Assembly (NCBI GenBank): GCA_027475525.1
Contig: JAMWFC010000114.1
Coordinates: forward strand, 496,001 to 560,000
Length of the DNA stretch: 64,000 nt
Origin: Macrolepiota albuminosa
Lineage: Eukaryota > Basidiomycota > Agaricomycetes > Agaricales > Agaricaceae
Reading direction: 5' to 3'
Shown here: one piece after another, positions 1-10,312 of the stretch
How the letters are laid out: each line of letters begins with the position of its first letter
Position numbering within the stretch: position 1 is the first letter of the stretch
The notes under the pieces: model-generated
Seen by the model: only the letters and a program-made list of their open reading frames with translations
Told to the model about the DNA's origin: nothing
The model's database searches: none
Translations under genes and position numbers: made by a program

Positions 1-691
1 GCTTTTGGTATCCGAATAGGCTGTTGCACCCAAGGCGTATGCTCGATTACCGGAATCTCATAATCGTCGAAATAGTCGGACGAAAAGGTTCCTCGTTCTG
101 AATCGTCAAAGGCCAAGGCCTCCTCCCGTTTCATCAAGACGAAAACCAGCAAGTCTAATTCTCTCGGGTTCAAAAATCCATCCGGCACCTTCTTCAGAAT
201 ATTCTCCAGTCTGTCCCTTGTCAATTTGGTTGTCGGAACGAAGTCTCGCAACAACGGAGGATCCTTAGGCAAGGGAGGCGGTGTATCGATCAGAACAGGC
301 CGGAAAACCTGACCCTCTGGATTCGGCATAAAGCTTGGAACTGGCCTAACCTTTCGATCCACCGGCTTGTATTTTGTCCGTCTTTGCAGAACGTTAGCCG
401 ACAATACCACATTTCCCTCCCTTATCTCATCTACTTCGAAAACTCTTGTCGTCCAAGGCGTCGTTCTGGGTTTAATAGGAGTAGGTGAGGCGAATGCCAC
501 TCTCCTCAATAAAGCGTCATAACTCTCCGGCGGGTCTCTCTCATTCCATCCCTCCTCTTCCTCTGACTCCCAATCTTCCCGGACCTCTCTCTCTACCTCG
601 TAACTCCCCATCAAAGCATACAGGCTCCTTCCAAGGCGAGGAATAGATGCAGGCTGGAATCCAGGCCTTGTTCCCACATCCTCCTTCAGTT
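1..691 (-). CDS. Ty3/gypsy pol, N-terminal part (partial, runs off window)
   Basis: This reading frame continues from the gag-protease ORF in the -1 frame and is open to the window edge, so the reverse transcriptase core lies outside. The visible part is the acidic linker before RT in fungal gypsy polyproteins. It contains a conserved-looking stretch (RSLYALMGSYE) near position 620 and a later stretch around 150-250 that reads DFVPTTKLTRDRLENILKK. No stop codon is seen. It has no good start of its own after the gag stop; the first in-frame ATG is at 611. The frame is entered most simply by a -1 frameshift at 689-695. Identity rests on context and remembered similarity to basidiomycete gypsy polyproteins, because no catalytic motif is inside the window. 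Confidence 0.75.
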
Positions 692-3190
692 TCCCTCCTC
701 GTACTCGTCATCATCTTCCACCGTCGGCTGGTGCTTACATTTTGGGCGAACCTGACCTCCGTCTACTCCCAGCGAGTCCTTGTTACGATCCGCGTTTGGA
801 GCTGTCAAGGGAATCGACAACGTCGCCCTTCCCCCTTTCGACCCATCCTGCCAAACTTTCATTGTCATCCCTCCCGTCCGATCGTACTGCAAACAAGCAG
901 TGTACCACTGTAACCACGGCTGCCCCAATATAACATCGCCAACTCCTTTGGATCCCCTCACGGCGTTGTTCACGAAAAAGTGATGATCGAAGGCATGCCC
1001 TCCGATCCTAACAGCCACATCCCTCGCGCAACCTTTAAGCCGAACAGGATCCCCATGAATTCCTCTCAATGACCAGCGCGTTCCATCCAAATCCAACGAC
1101 AACTGCGTTCGCTCGTACAAATACCCTGGGCAAAGGTTTAACTCCGAGCCCGTGTCGACCATAAAAATTGTCTTAATCCCTCCAAACGTCCCTTCGAATT
1201 TTCCCGTAACCATTGCAAACAAAGGTACCGGGTTTTTGAGAAGCTTGACGGCCGACGCATATCGTACTTCGATCGCGTCTCGCGTAATCACGTCTGCATC
1301 GAAGTCCATCAACACCTTCGAACTCACAAACTTCTCTTCATCCACACCATCCTCCACTCCTTCCGTCCGAAGCTCCGCGCATCCACATGGACATGTGTCA
1401 TCTTCGAAGTCGTCGACACTACTCATCATAACGGGCTTGTTCGTATATTCCCGCCGAACTTTCGTCATGTTTGCCATCCGTTTCTGGAATTCAGGTGAGC
1501 AACCCAAAAACTGCCCCACCGTCATCGTGATCATCGTCTGATCCAACAACTGCATTTCCATAGCGTCCAAGTCCACTTTTTCCTGCACCGTCGACGTAAA
1601 ATGATACGACGCGTTGTTTCTTCCGCCACCCTCCGTCTTTTCCTTCTTCTCCGTTCCTCCCCTCGTATTCTGCGCCGGCGGTTGCGGAACCTTCGTTTCA
1701 TTCGATTTCGGGACTACTGGCTTCCTCCCCGATCCTGACCCGTCTTTCCCGTCTAACTTTTTCGAGTCCTTCGAGATGTCGTGTATGTTCGTCTTGGGAG
1801 GAATTTTGATCGTAGGAGGGCGTTTCGTTGGATCGTGACGTACGTTCTCCTTCTGTGTTCGCTCAGCCGGACTAGATCTCCACTCTGGAGCCGATTGCAC
1901 CATCTCTACCGCGAACGCTTCCCGTGTTAAGACATCCCTCCCATCGAGCAGTAACCCAGCCAAACTTGTTGAAGCCATATGTGGAGGCACGTCTCTTCCT
2001 TTTCCTTTAGCCTCCGCCCTAGATAATTTCATGTATCTTATCTTCTGTGCAATTCCTCCCTCGTCTCTCGTTGGCGGCGGCAACTCTCCTCCATCTACCA
2101 AAACCAGCCGTCCACGCTTATCATATTTGACTAACTCCTCGTCCAGTAATTTGTGCGTCTGGGGACAATTGTTATAGCCGTAAGGATGATCTCCGGGACA
2201 CATGCAACCTCCCATCCCGCACCTTTGCCCCGAAGATCGCCTTGCTCCCGTCCCATTACTCATCGAAACACCTTGAGACTTGAAACCCTCAACCATTGTT
2301 AGCCTTAACTGCTCCATGCTTTTCGTGATCTCATCCATCGATCCATGATTTCCGGGTATCACCTTTACTGTCGGTTCAGGTCCCTCCCGTTTCGAAGTCT
2401 TCTTCTTCCTCCGTTTTTCTACCCTCAATCCTCTCCTCCCAGACTCCTCATCCGACTCATCCGATTCTCCCTCACTTTCTGGCATAACAATGGGACGCCT
2501 CACGTTGTTTATGCTTAAAACGTTGAACTCCGCTAGCAACCACTTCATCTGGTTTTCGATCGTAGGTGGGTTCGTCGTTGTCTCGTTTTCCGTTGGTACC
2601 TTTCTACTAATCCTCAACCTTAAGTCGTCCGGAATCCCTCGATAGAAGCACCAATTTAGATCGCTCTCCGTAATCCGTCGTGGTTCTTGTATCAACGGAA
2701 CTGCGAGTCGTTTGAATTGCCGATAGTATTCCCCCACTTCGTGCTTCGAAGTAATGCTGCCCTCCAACCCATGTTTCGTTGTCCAAGCCCAAAACGTCTC
2801 GAGATCAGCCACCGGCGTCGAATCATTCATCCCATACAAGTCTATCATCATTGTCCTCAACGCTACCCAATCATCCGCTTCCAATTCCGGCATATTCTCT
2901 ATCACCCTTTTCACCCTCCTTGAACAGAAACGGTACACATAGCCAGGAAGTTGCGAATGTACCACCTTCGCTCTATCCGCGTGATGTTCCAACGAATCCA
3001 AAAAATCCTGCACTCGATCGCCGTCAAAGTATGGTGCATGTCGATCATGTGGGTCGGGCATGGGTACAGCGTTGTTGCATCCGCCGCTGCCGTAAGAAGT
3101 CTGGACACCACTTCCAGAAGTCTGAACGCCGGATGAAGCGGTCTGACTTCCTGATGATGCCTGACTCGACGATTCCGAATTCTCCTCCAT
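686..3190 (-). CDS. Ty3/gypsy Gag-protease polyprotein
   Basis: An intact 834-residue ORF encodes the structural and protease part of a gypsy retrotransposon. The N-terminal half has the helical capsid-like layout of fungal Gag proteins, followed by a basic, charged linker. A Cys/His cluster (CxCx4Hx6C type, near residue 330) resembles but does not match a standard zinc knuckle. Near the C-terminus is a retropepsin: active-site DTG in FMVDTGSELNLCPG, then the ILGQPWL flap-side motif about 80 residues later. It ends with TGA at 686-688, directly after a slippery heptamer feeding pol. The absence of stops over 2.5 kb suggests a young copy. ATG 3188-3190 follows a 279 bp leader. It is the first long ORF after the LTR. 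Confidence 0.9.
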   Translation of the reverse strand: MEENSESSSQASSGSQTASSGVQTSGSGVQTSYGSGGCNNAVPMPDPHDRHAPYFDGDRVQDFLDSLEHHADRAKVVHSQLPGYVYRFCSRRVKRVIENMPELEADDWVALRTMMIDLYGMNDSTPVADLETFWAWTTKHGLEGSITSKHEVGEYYRQFKRLAVPLIQEPRRITESDLNWCFYRGIPDDLRLRISRKVPTENETTTNPPTIENQMKWLLAEFNVLSINNVRRPIVMPESEGESDESDEESGRRGLRVEKRRKKKTSKREGPEPTVKVIPGNHGSMDEITKSMEQLRLTMVEGFKSQGVSMSNGTGARRSSGQRCGMGGCMCPGDHPYGYNNCPQTHKLLDEELVKYDKRGRLVLVDGGELPPPTRDEGGIAQKIRYMKLSRAEAKGKGRDVPPHMASTSLAGLLLDGRDVLTREAFAVEMVQSAPEWRSSPAERTQKENVRHDPTKRPPTIKIPPKTNIHDISKDSKKLDGKDGSGSGRKPVVPKSNETKVPQPPAQNTRGGTEKKEKTEGGGRNNASYHFTSTVQEKVDLDAMEMQLLDQTMITMTVGQFLGCSPEFQKRMANMTKVRREYTNKPVMMSSVDDFEDDTCPCGCAELRTEGVEDGVDEEKFVSSKVLMDFDADVITRDAIEVRYASAVKLLKNPVPLFAMVTGKFEGTFGGIKTIFMVDTGSELNLCPGYLYERTQLSLDLDGTRWSLRGIHGDPVRLKGCARDVAVRIGGHAFDHHFFVNNAVRGSKGVGDVILGQPWLQWYTACLQYDRTGGMTMKVWQDGSKGGRATLSIPLTAPNADRNKDSLGVDGGQVRPKCKHQPTVEDDDEYEEGN
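689..695 (-). promoter_or_regulatory. -1 programmed ribosomal frameshift heptamer (G GGA AAC)
   Basis: On the minus strand the last sense codons of gag read GGA AAC followed at once by TGA. The heptamer GGGAAAC fits the X XXY YYZ rule exactly in the gag frame. A one-base backward slip reads GGG AAA CTG and enters the open pol frame. What is seen is the heptamer, the adjacent stop and the open -1 frame; use as a frameshift site is inferred from known retroelement recoding. A short inverted repeat (GGCCTGG/CCAGCC) lies about 25 nt downstream, but its folding was not computed. Confidence 0.75.
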
Positions 3191-3469
3191 GGCTTCCGAC
3201 CAAACTCTTTCCTTCGTGCGTCAAAGTAGATCCTAAGTACACCGTTATAACCCCCTGTCTCGGTCACCAATCTGTGGCAGTGGATTGGAGTAATTGATGG
3301 ATCGTGGACGAAGTCGAAAGAGTCGGAAGAGAAAGGTAAGAGTAGAAGCCGAATTTGATAAGAAGGTGGGTGTATGCGATGGGAACGTGAAGTAACGCTC
3401 GACGTGACGTCGGGAGAGTTCGTAGGCCAGAAGTTGTCGAGCACAAAGGAAGGTATAAAGTAGCCCAGT

Positions 3470-4237
3470 TGTAGCAGACACCAGTAGAGCGAATAACAGT
3501 AGTTAGAGACCGCAGAGACCAAGATACCAGTAAGCCAAGAGAACAGAGAAGTCGGAAAGACTGTTCAAGCGAGAAGCAAGCCGTAACAGACAAGAGTCAA
3601 GCCGGAGCAGAAGATCAAGATTCCGAATTGCCGAGAACAGTGCCGAGACAAAGAAGAGTCGGAGCCAAGCCAGACAGAACCAGAGCCGAATCAGAGGAGG
3701 GAAAACACAGAGAAGCCGAGAAGAACCGAGCACGCTGCCGATGACGGCGAACACGCGATGCCTGACGTCGGATCAGACGTCGACGGAGCCAGAAGTATAC
3801 CAGACAGAACGAGACACCAAGAGCAAACCAGACGACGACGAGACAGAGTTACGAGAAGCGTGAAACAAGCAGAGCTTAAGACCAGGAAAGATGGGGTGTA
3901 AAAACCTATCCATTCGTATGTTTTCTTCTACTTTTATACGTATTGTACAAGCTCCTGGAATCGACGATCTACTCCAGAATCCCCAAACATCGTCGATCTC
4001 TCCCCAAATTTAGTTTTCGACCGTCGGTCGGTCTCATAATCCAAACTCTATTTTCACCCCTTCTCCATTTGTCCTGCTTACTTCCTATTCTGGTCCTGTC
4101 TTTTCCCATCGCACGTCCACGCCAGCGTTTTCTCGCGGGTTCATCTCGTACTTGTAATCTTCGTAGAATAACCCAATATACTCGTTCAACCTTCCTCTCG
4201 GTCCGATTCTATCAACAGCTTCCTCTCCTCTACCACA
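3470..4237 (-). repeat. 5' LTR of the gypsy element
   Basis: This 768 bp LTR is predicted from its termini and position. On the minus strand it begins TGTGGTAG and ends CTGCTACA, an imperfect 8 bp terminal inverted repeat with TG...CA ends. A TATA-like box (TATAAAAG on the minus strand, about 3934-3941) lies roughly 300 bp inside, which suits a U3 promoter. The untranslated leader runs 3469-3191; no primer-binding site was recognised with confidence. The 3' LTR is outside the window, so LTR identity and target-site duplication cannot be checked. The outer edge coincides with the break in homology of the neighbouring copia LTR. Confidence 0.6.
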
Positions 4238-4284
4238 CCGGGCATCAAGAACTCGATGCTTACAGTGTTCAGCAGCACTTAACA
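4238..4284 (-). repeat. Copia 3' LTR, interrupted after 47 bp
   Basis: On the minus strand this starts TGTTAAGTGCTGCTGAACAC, as does the 5' LTR of the same element at 10632. Similarity is 43/47 and stops exactly where the gypsy LTR begins. The missing remainder may lie on the far side of the gypsy element, outside the window. Confidence 0.7.
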
Positions 4285-4349
4285 CTCCTCCTCACTGTAA
4301 GTGGTGCACTCCTCCTCGTGTGGAATCGTGGTTAAGCCATGCCAAGTAT

Positions 4350-4834
4350 TCAGTGGAGTCTGGAGAATCGAGGCAAGGGGAGGGGTTTTGTAAAGAGATC
4401 GGCAATGTTGTCCTTCGTATTGATGTATCGTACTGTGAGTTCCTTTGATGCCACGTGTTCATGAAGGAAGTGGTATTTAATGTCGACATGTTTCACATGC
4501 GAGTGTAGTAACAGGTCTTCTGACAAATTTATTGCAGCGTTATTATCACACATGATCGTTGTTGCATCCTGTGGGCCATAGCCAATTGCCTGAAGGAGGG
4601 TTCATAACCATATGCATTCCTGTGCAGCCTCAAATACTGCCATATATTCAGCGTCACAAGAGGAGGCTGCCACAGTCTTTTGTTTTTGTGATGCCCAGGA
4701 GATAATTCCAGAACTCAACGACCATGCATAGCCCCCCTACACTCTGCCTGGTATCCAGGCAGTTTGCCCAGTCGGAGTCAGTGAATCTGGCTAGAGTGAT
4801 GGGGGATGTACCTCCCAGGTGCAATCAAAGGTCT
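4350..4834 (-). pseudogene. Copia RNase H domain, broken
   Basis: Minus-strand fragments in more than one frame give the C-terminal RNase H of a copia polyprotein. FTDSDWANCLDTRQSVGG is readable near 4760-4820. After a frame change come MCDNNAAINLSEDLLLHSHV, HVDIKYHFLHEH and NIADLFTKPLP near 4390-4553. These are the usual metal-site Asp regions and the conserved tail of copia RNase H. Frame changes and stops show that it cannot be translated as one protein. Confidence 0.8.
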
Positions 4835-5052
4835 TTCGTCCCCTTTGTTGACCCATAGGTCTTATATCCGCGCATCTGATCAAATCATGTGCTTATTGCT
4901 ACATCATCAGTTGTTCCTTCTCTTTTTACAGCCTCAGTTGTTCACCATCACCAAGGCTCGACACTGAGGCTGTAAGTGATTAATGCTTGGTCATTCTTTG
5001 TCCTTGTAATAATACTCATACTTCCTACTTAGTATTTTAATTGTGTCTTTAT
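4834..5052. mobile_element. 219 bp insertion with a 13 bp perfect inverted repeat
   Basis: The copia RT frame and RNase H frame are separated by 219 noncoding bases. They are flanked by AGGTC on both sides (4829-4833 and 5053-5057), a likely 5 bp target-site duplication. Removing it brings the two coding parts together. Inside, TTACAGCCTCAGT (4926-4938) and its exact reverse complement (4963-4975) form a 13 bp stem. Its ends are not TG...CA, so it is not a simple solo LTR. The class is unknown. Confidence 0.5.
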
Positions 5053-5890
5053 AGGTCCAGGATTCCACCCTTCAAGTAACAGATCACATGAATCACTGCA
5101 TTCCAGTGAGTCAGTGAGTATGAGTCAAAGTATTGGCTCAGCTGTTGAACTGTGTACTGAATATCAGGTCTTGAAGATATTGCGAGCCATATTAGACCCC
5201 CTATGAGTCTCCAATATGGTATCTTTGCTATATCCTCATGTTCCTTCTGCGTCATCTTTGTGTAATCTGCACAACACAACTTGAGCCCAGGTTTCATTGG
5301 TAATGACAAGAGGTTAGCGTCACGCTGACCAAACTGTGTGATTAGTCTGTCAATAACTGGCGTTTGTGAGAGGTATACTGCTTGATTTGGTCTATCCCAG
5401 TTGATAGCTATCCCAACAATTTGTCGTGGAGTCCCCAAGTCTGTAATTGACCAGGCATCTTGCAGCTGGGACTTGAAATGCTTGTTTGCCTGTCTTGAGC
5501 TTGCGATTGCTAGGAAATTGTTTACATGTACTGCCGCCACAACTGTCCCATGACTCAATTTCCTGTAATATATGCATGACTCACACACCAGACGTGTAAA
5601 CCCCCACTTCCCAACCATGTTGTCATTCAAGGTGTGATTCCATATTCTGCCTGCCTGTTTCATTCCATAAAGTCCCCTTTCCAGTTTGCATACGTAGTTT
5701 TCCTTGCCCGGTTCTTCAAAGTCCCTCAGTTGCTCCATGTAAGTTGTCTCCTCCTCAGGCAATATGCCATCCAGAAAAGCTGTTTTAATGTCGACTTGCA
5801 TAGTGTCCCAGCCCTGCACCACAGCAAGGTGGAGTAGGATGTGCCAGGATTCCATGCAAGCTGTTGGTGAGGTAGTCTTTGTATATTCTT
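5053..5890 (-). pseudogene. Copia reverse transcriptase core, broken
   Basis: A 268-residue minus-strand ORF (5855-5049) carries most of RVT_2: QVDIKTAFLDGILPEEE, the KLERGLYGMKQAGRIWN motif, and AVHVNNFLAI where an active element has the YxDD-type catalytic Asp pair. Here VNN replaces it, so the polymerase would be inactive. Downstream are the conserved IGGLIWLAISSRPDI and CYLKGG. The N-terminal half of RT is cut off by an insertion of about 1 kb. Confidence 0.85.
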
Positions 5891-6878
5891 TTCCGTTGAT
5901 GAGCCTGCATCGTGGCTGGCTACAGATAGCACCAATACCCGCACCTCACATTGGCCCACTAGTACCACCAGAAGCGCCACGCTCTAGCGCTTCCAGCGCT
6001 ATTTTTCTCATATTTTTACACTAATAACTCGCAGCTACAGACTCCAATTACTCTCAGACCACTTTTTATGGCACCACTTATTCTTCGCACCACTATTGAC
6101 ACCTTGCCGCACCTTGCCACTTGCACTTCAAGGCTATACATTTACACAGACATTTGGCATCAGTCAATCTGGCATAATGCTCTTAGCCAGTGGCAGCGCT
6201 TACAAGGGAAAATGATGAAGTATTTCTGTGATAGCATCATTATGGACCTGTTTACTATACAATTCAATTTGCCGCATTTACTTACATTTTTATCAGTTCA
6301 CCACCCTCTAGCGGCGCTTAACCTCTTAGCGTCGGCTAACTTTCTTTACTATAAATACTTACTTTTTGTTAGTAGTACAGGGAATCAATTTGGCAGTAGG
6401 GATTGTATCCCAACATTTTGGTCTCCATACGCAACAGACTACCTCTTGTTGACCGTGTCAAGCAAGGGGACTCTGCTCTAGTTTTCTATATCTCTCTCTC
6501 TCTAGTGCCTTGCAACTACGGCTTGGCTTTCATGCTTAGATCCGCTAAGCAATCTCATTCTTTTATCATCACGTTCTAGGTGCTAACACTTAGCGCCTCT
6601 TAGCGACCCTTTCCCGCACCTCTTAGCGCCTTTCTTAGCGACTTTCCCACGCTCTTTAGTGCTCCCCCTTAGCAACTTTTAGCGCCCTGTAGCCACATTT
6701 TGGAGCCTTACGCAAGTGCTTCCAATCACCCACTTTCCTTGCCACCAACCTCTTGCCTACCGTGTGTTCTCTGGGACCTGTCCGGGACTCTCTCACACAC
6801 TTAGCACGCCCAAAGCTATATCGGCTAAGTAGCTGCACTAGTGATAGTCCACGCAGCGTCCAGCTCGATTTGGGCGTC
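5891..6878. mobile_element. About 1 kb noncoding insertion in the copia RT gene, rich in TTAGCG-type subrepeats
   Basis: RT coding sequence is lost between GFNQVYGDD (minus strand, ending near 6880) and EYTKTTSPTA (starting near 5890), and is otherwise collinear. The intervening 1 kb has no coding potential. It is studded with variants of CTTAGCG/CGCTAAG (for example 6310-6345 and 6545-6680), a subterminal-repeat style seen in hAT-like nonautonomous elements. No clean terminal inverted repeat or target duplication could be fixed by eye, so class and exact ends are inferred. Confidence 0.45.
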
Positions 6879-8345
6879 ATCACCGTAGACTTGGTTGAAG
6901 CCCTGCAGAACATGTCTTACTTTAAACCGCACAATGTTACCCTTTTCATCTCGTTTGAGTGCAAATACCAGATGGCCATGGTGTACTTTGTGTCTCACAG
7001 GTACCTCTTCTCGTGGTATCAGTCTATACACCCATTTCTCTCAATGATTTTAGTTCATCTTCATAGGCTGCCTTCCATCTTTCAGCATCGGGAGATTTTT
7101 GAGCTTGATTTCACATTTTTGGTACTTTGGGATCAACATCAGCAGCATCTATCCCTAATTTGTTGTCAATTTCATTTAACGCTGCTAGGGCTTAATTGAG
7201 GTCAAGGTCTTCAATTATTGTGGCGGGTACATCAACATTGTTTTCACGATGAAGTTCCTGAATTAAACGTTGGCACTCTGATCTTGCCTCACGTATTTGC
7301 TCAGCTAACTCTTTTGATTCTCTTACTGCTCATTGCACCACTGTCTCAGGTGCCTCATCAGGTTTACTCCTTGCAGTTGGTACTGAAACATGTGTTGACC
7401 TTTGTAGTTGCTGGGATTCGTTCAGCAGCTTCATTTTCATGGGCATGCTGTTCATGAGGCAGTGGGTCTACAGGTATGTCTGGTTCATTGTACATTTGCT
7501 CTGCTTCTCTGGTCATGGTAGGATTAGGTACTTTGTTGTCATCCGGTACTACAAAGGGCTGGTCTGCTGCTCCTTTTAAAATGGTCTGTATGGAAGGCAT
7601 GTCCATGGGGAGGGTGTTTGTAGGCTCTGGCAGTGGTGCAGTTGTAGTTAGGTCAATTGCATTGTGATCATCCTGGTGTTCAATAAATCGAATGTGGTAT
7701 GTGCTGTATACCCATTTCAATGTTCTATCATAGCATCGGTATGCCTTAGCCTTGGGATCGTAGCCTATCAGCACACACTCTATTGATCTTTCATAGATCT
7801 TGGGGTTGTGCTTGCCTAAAATAAGGACAAAGACTCAGCATTCAATTTTGCAAATGTAAGAGTAATTCAGTTTTCTGCCATACCATAACTCATCAGGTGT
7901 GATGTTGTTCACTGCTGAGGTCTTTGTTTTACCATGTAGGTGAGCTGCCATCATATAGAACTCATTCCAGAGGAATGTTGGACATTTTGTGTATAGTCTC
8001 ATTGCAATACTCTTTCCCATAAAAGTCCTGTGCATTCTTTTGACACACCCAAGGTGAGCTGAAGTGTATACCGTGCCATGCTGTGTTGTGATTCCTTGAG
8101 AACAATACCACAGCTCATTCTCTCTGGCTATAATTTTGGAGTTGTTTCCCAAACGAAGTATTCCAAGCTTTAGTCTGGTTTTTACTTGTCGTGCTAATAT
8201 CCATGCTTTCAGCTCACTGAATGCATCACTCTTCAGTTTTAATGGGATAGACCAGAGTTTATTCATGTAGTTATCCACTATGTTCATGATATAGTTATTC
8301 CTGGTCCATGATGTAACGTCCTGCTTCCCTGTCAAATCGACCCAA
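6879..8345 (-). pseudogene. Copia integrase and RT N-terminus, broken
   Basis: Minus-strand fragments: 8335-7835 carries the integrase core with a recognisable ARENELWYCSQGITTQHGT region (mutated from the usual SDNGxEF context) and the TPDELWYGRKLN end. 7774-7364 is the linker after integrase (LIGYDPKAKAYRCYD and a proline/glutamate-rich stretch). 7031-6880 is the start of RVT_2 (RHVLQGFNQVYGDD). Stops and frame changes separate the pieces. Confidence 0.8.
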
Positions 8346-8359
8346 ACAATTTCCAGTTT

Positions 8360-9566
8360 TCATGTAGCCCTATGCCCAACTCCTTCCTCCCTGATCTTTG
8401 GGACAGGCATCCTTGCCTGTTTGCCACAAATGCATTCATCACATTTTGGTGGCTTGGAAGGGAAACTAAATGGCATATCTTCAATCATGCCTGATTTTGC
8501 CATGTCCAAGGATCGTCTGGTAGTTGGCATGACCCAGTTGGCAGTGCCACATAACAGCATTGGGTGATGAATGGACAGTGAGAGCGAATTCATTATGAAG
8601 ATTCAATGCATACAAATTCTTCATAGGTAAAAGAGCTCCATTTGCAACTAATTCATTTGTAGTCTTTTTGAATAATGTGGCCTCCCTGTCACCAAACATT
8701 GTGAAAATGCCAGCGTTCTTCACAAGCAGGCTGATTGAGAGCAGTTGTACAGTAGCCTTTGAGACATATAGTGCATCATTAAGTGTCAAGTATGAGCTGT
8801 TTTCTACACATAAGCACATCTGACCAGTTGCTGTTGCTGCTATTGCTGATCCACCCACTCCTTGGATGGGCTTATGGGTAATAGGTTTTAACGAGATGAA
8901 ATCGTGGTAGTTTAGAGAAATATGAACAGTAGCACCTGAGTCTAGGTAGAATGGGCATACATCGACTATAGTGGCCATGCTGGAAAGTATGGTTTCGGTG
9001 GTTGTGTACTTCTTCCAGTTAACACCAGCCTTTGGCTTCTCCTCCAGCATAATCCACGCATTGACCTCAAGGCTCTCTGCATTTGCAAGGGTTCCTGGGA
9101 CCTCATTGGATGCCAGGCCTGCAGACTTGGCCTTTGTAGGTGCCTCCACAGCCTTTCCAGCCTGGCTAGTGACATAGGCTGCCAAAGCATCAGAATCACC
9201 TTTGATCGTGAAGGCTGAGCCTCCAACAGGTATTATTGTAAACTTTGATACATTCCTCTTCTTATCACGGTTATCTTTTTGTGCCTTGTAGTGGGCCAAC
9301 CTTGCTGCTCTAGCTTCATCAAGTGTCTTCCTGGCCATCCCCCCACCCTCCAAGATACACCACGGTTTGGTGTGGCCGGTGTACGTTGGGCGCCCATGCA
9401 ATTTGCAGCTGTCACAGATCAAATCATCATGTCGGTTTGATGTGCACGCTGCTAGGGCAGTAGGCTGTGTATTGGACACCCCCTTATCTGCTGCGTACAG
9501 TGTCTGTTCATTCTCAAGGAATTGATGAATATCATCAGGCCCATATGGCACCACTGCCATCGCCAC
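8360..9566 (-). pseudogene. Copia Gag C-terminus, protease and pre-integrase region
   Basis: A 361-residue minus-strand ORF (9566-8481) contains a Cys/His cluster (CDSCKLHGRPTYTGHTKPWC), a retropepsin active site DSGATVHIS and the GAG-pre-integrase motif WHCQLGHANYQT. The zinc-binding HHCC remnant of integrase (CDECICGKQARMP) continues in another frame near 8440. It is the best-preserved part of this element but cannot be expressed with the rest. Confidence 0.85.
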
Positions 9567-10260
9567 TGCAAGGTCTCTTGAGATGATGGAGCATGCATTT
9601 GCATACAGGGGATTGTCAGATAGGGATGATAGTGCCGCAATTGACTGTAGGAGCTCCTTTGTTATGTCTCCAACATCGAATGCATGATTAATCTTTTTGA
9701 TAGGCTCTGCAGGAGAGCACTTCGTAGTTAATGCCTCCTGTAGCAGCTGGACTTGCTGGATGGGTCCAGCTCCACCATGCCATGCCTGTAAGTAGTTTTA
9801 TAAGGATCTGGCATCCATCGAGTTGTTGGCCAGGTTACGCTCTGACTCTGAGAGGCCTAGTAATAAGAAGGAACTCGCAAGGTGATTGTTCAACTGCCAA
9901 TTATGGTAGGCTCATGGTTCATGCAATTTATGCAGTATGTCAGGAGGATCAAAGACATACTCATACAAGCCACTCACAAGTTTCATATATTTTGACCACG
10001 GTGTTCACTTCCCATCATTTTTTACAAGCAGTTCACCAGTATACCTGAGCGAAACCTTAATTTGCGAGATCACAGGTGCCGAACCGTCGATCTGGTGCAT
10101 CTCTGCAGCTGCGGCATTGGTAACTGCCAGAGGGGATGGATTAGTATCAGTGGAGGTCTGGGTTGGAGCCATAGTCAGATCAAACAGTGAGGGCAGCTCA
10201 TGCCCGTCAAGCAAATAGCACACGTTGTTGCGTGGTAATTAAACAAGATAATATCAGGCA
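9567..10260 (-). pseudogene. Copia Gag N-terminus, broken
   Basis: Downstream of the 5' LTR on the minus strand, fragments such as 10223-10005 resemble a copia Gag N-terminal region (VSLRYTGELLVKNDGK, then after a stop WTPWSKYMKLVSGLYEYVF). Assignment rests on position between LTR and protease, and on the Trp-containing helical style of copia Gag. Confidence 0.55.
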
Positions 10261-10312
10261 ACAGCCAGTTAGGGTTGGACATAATGAGGTCCACACACAC
10301 AAAAAAAACGGT

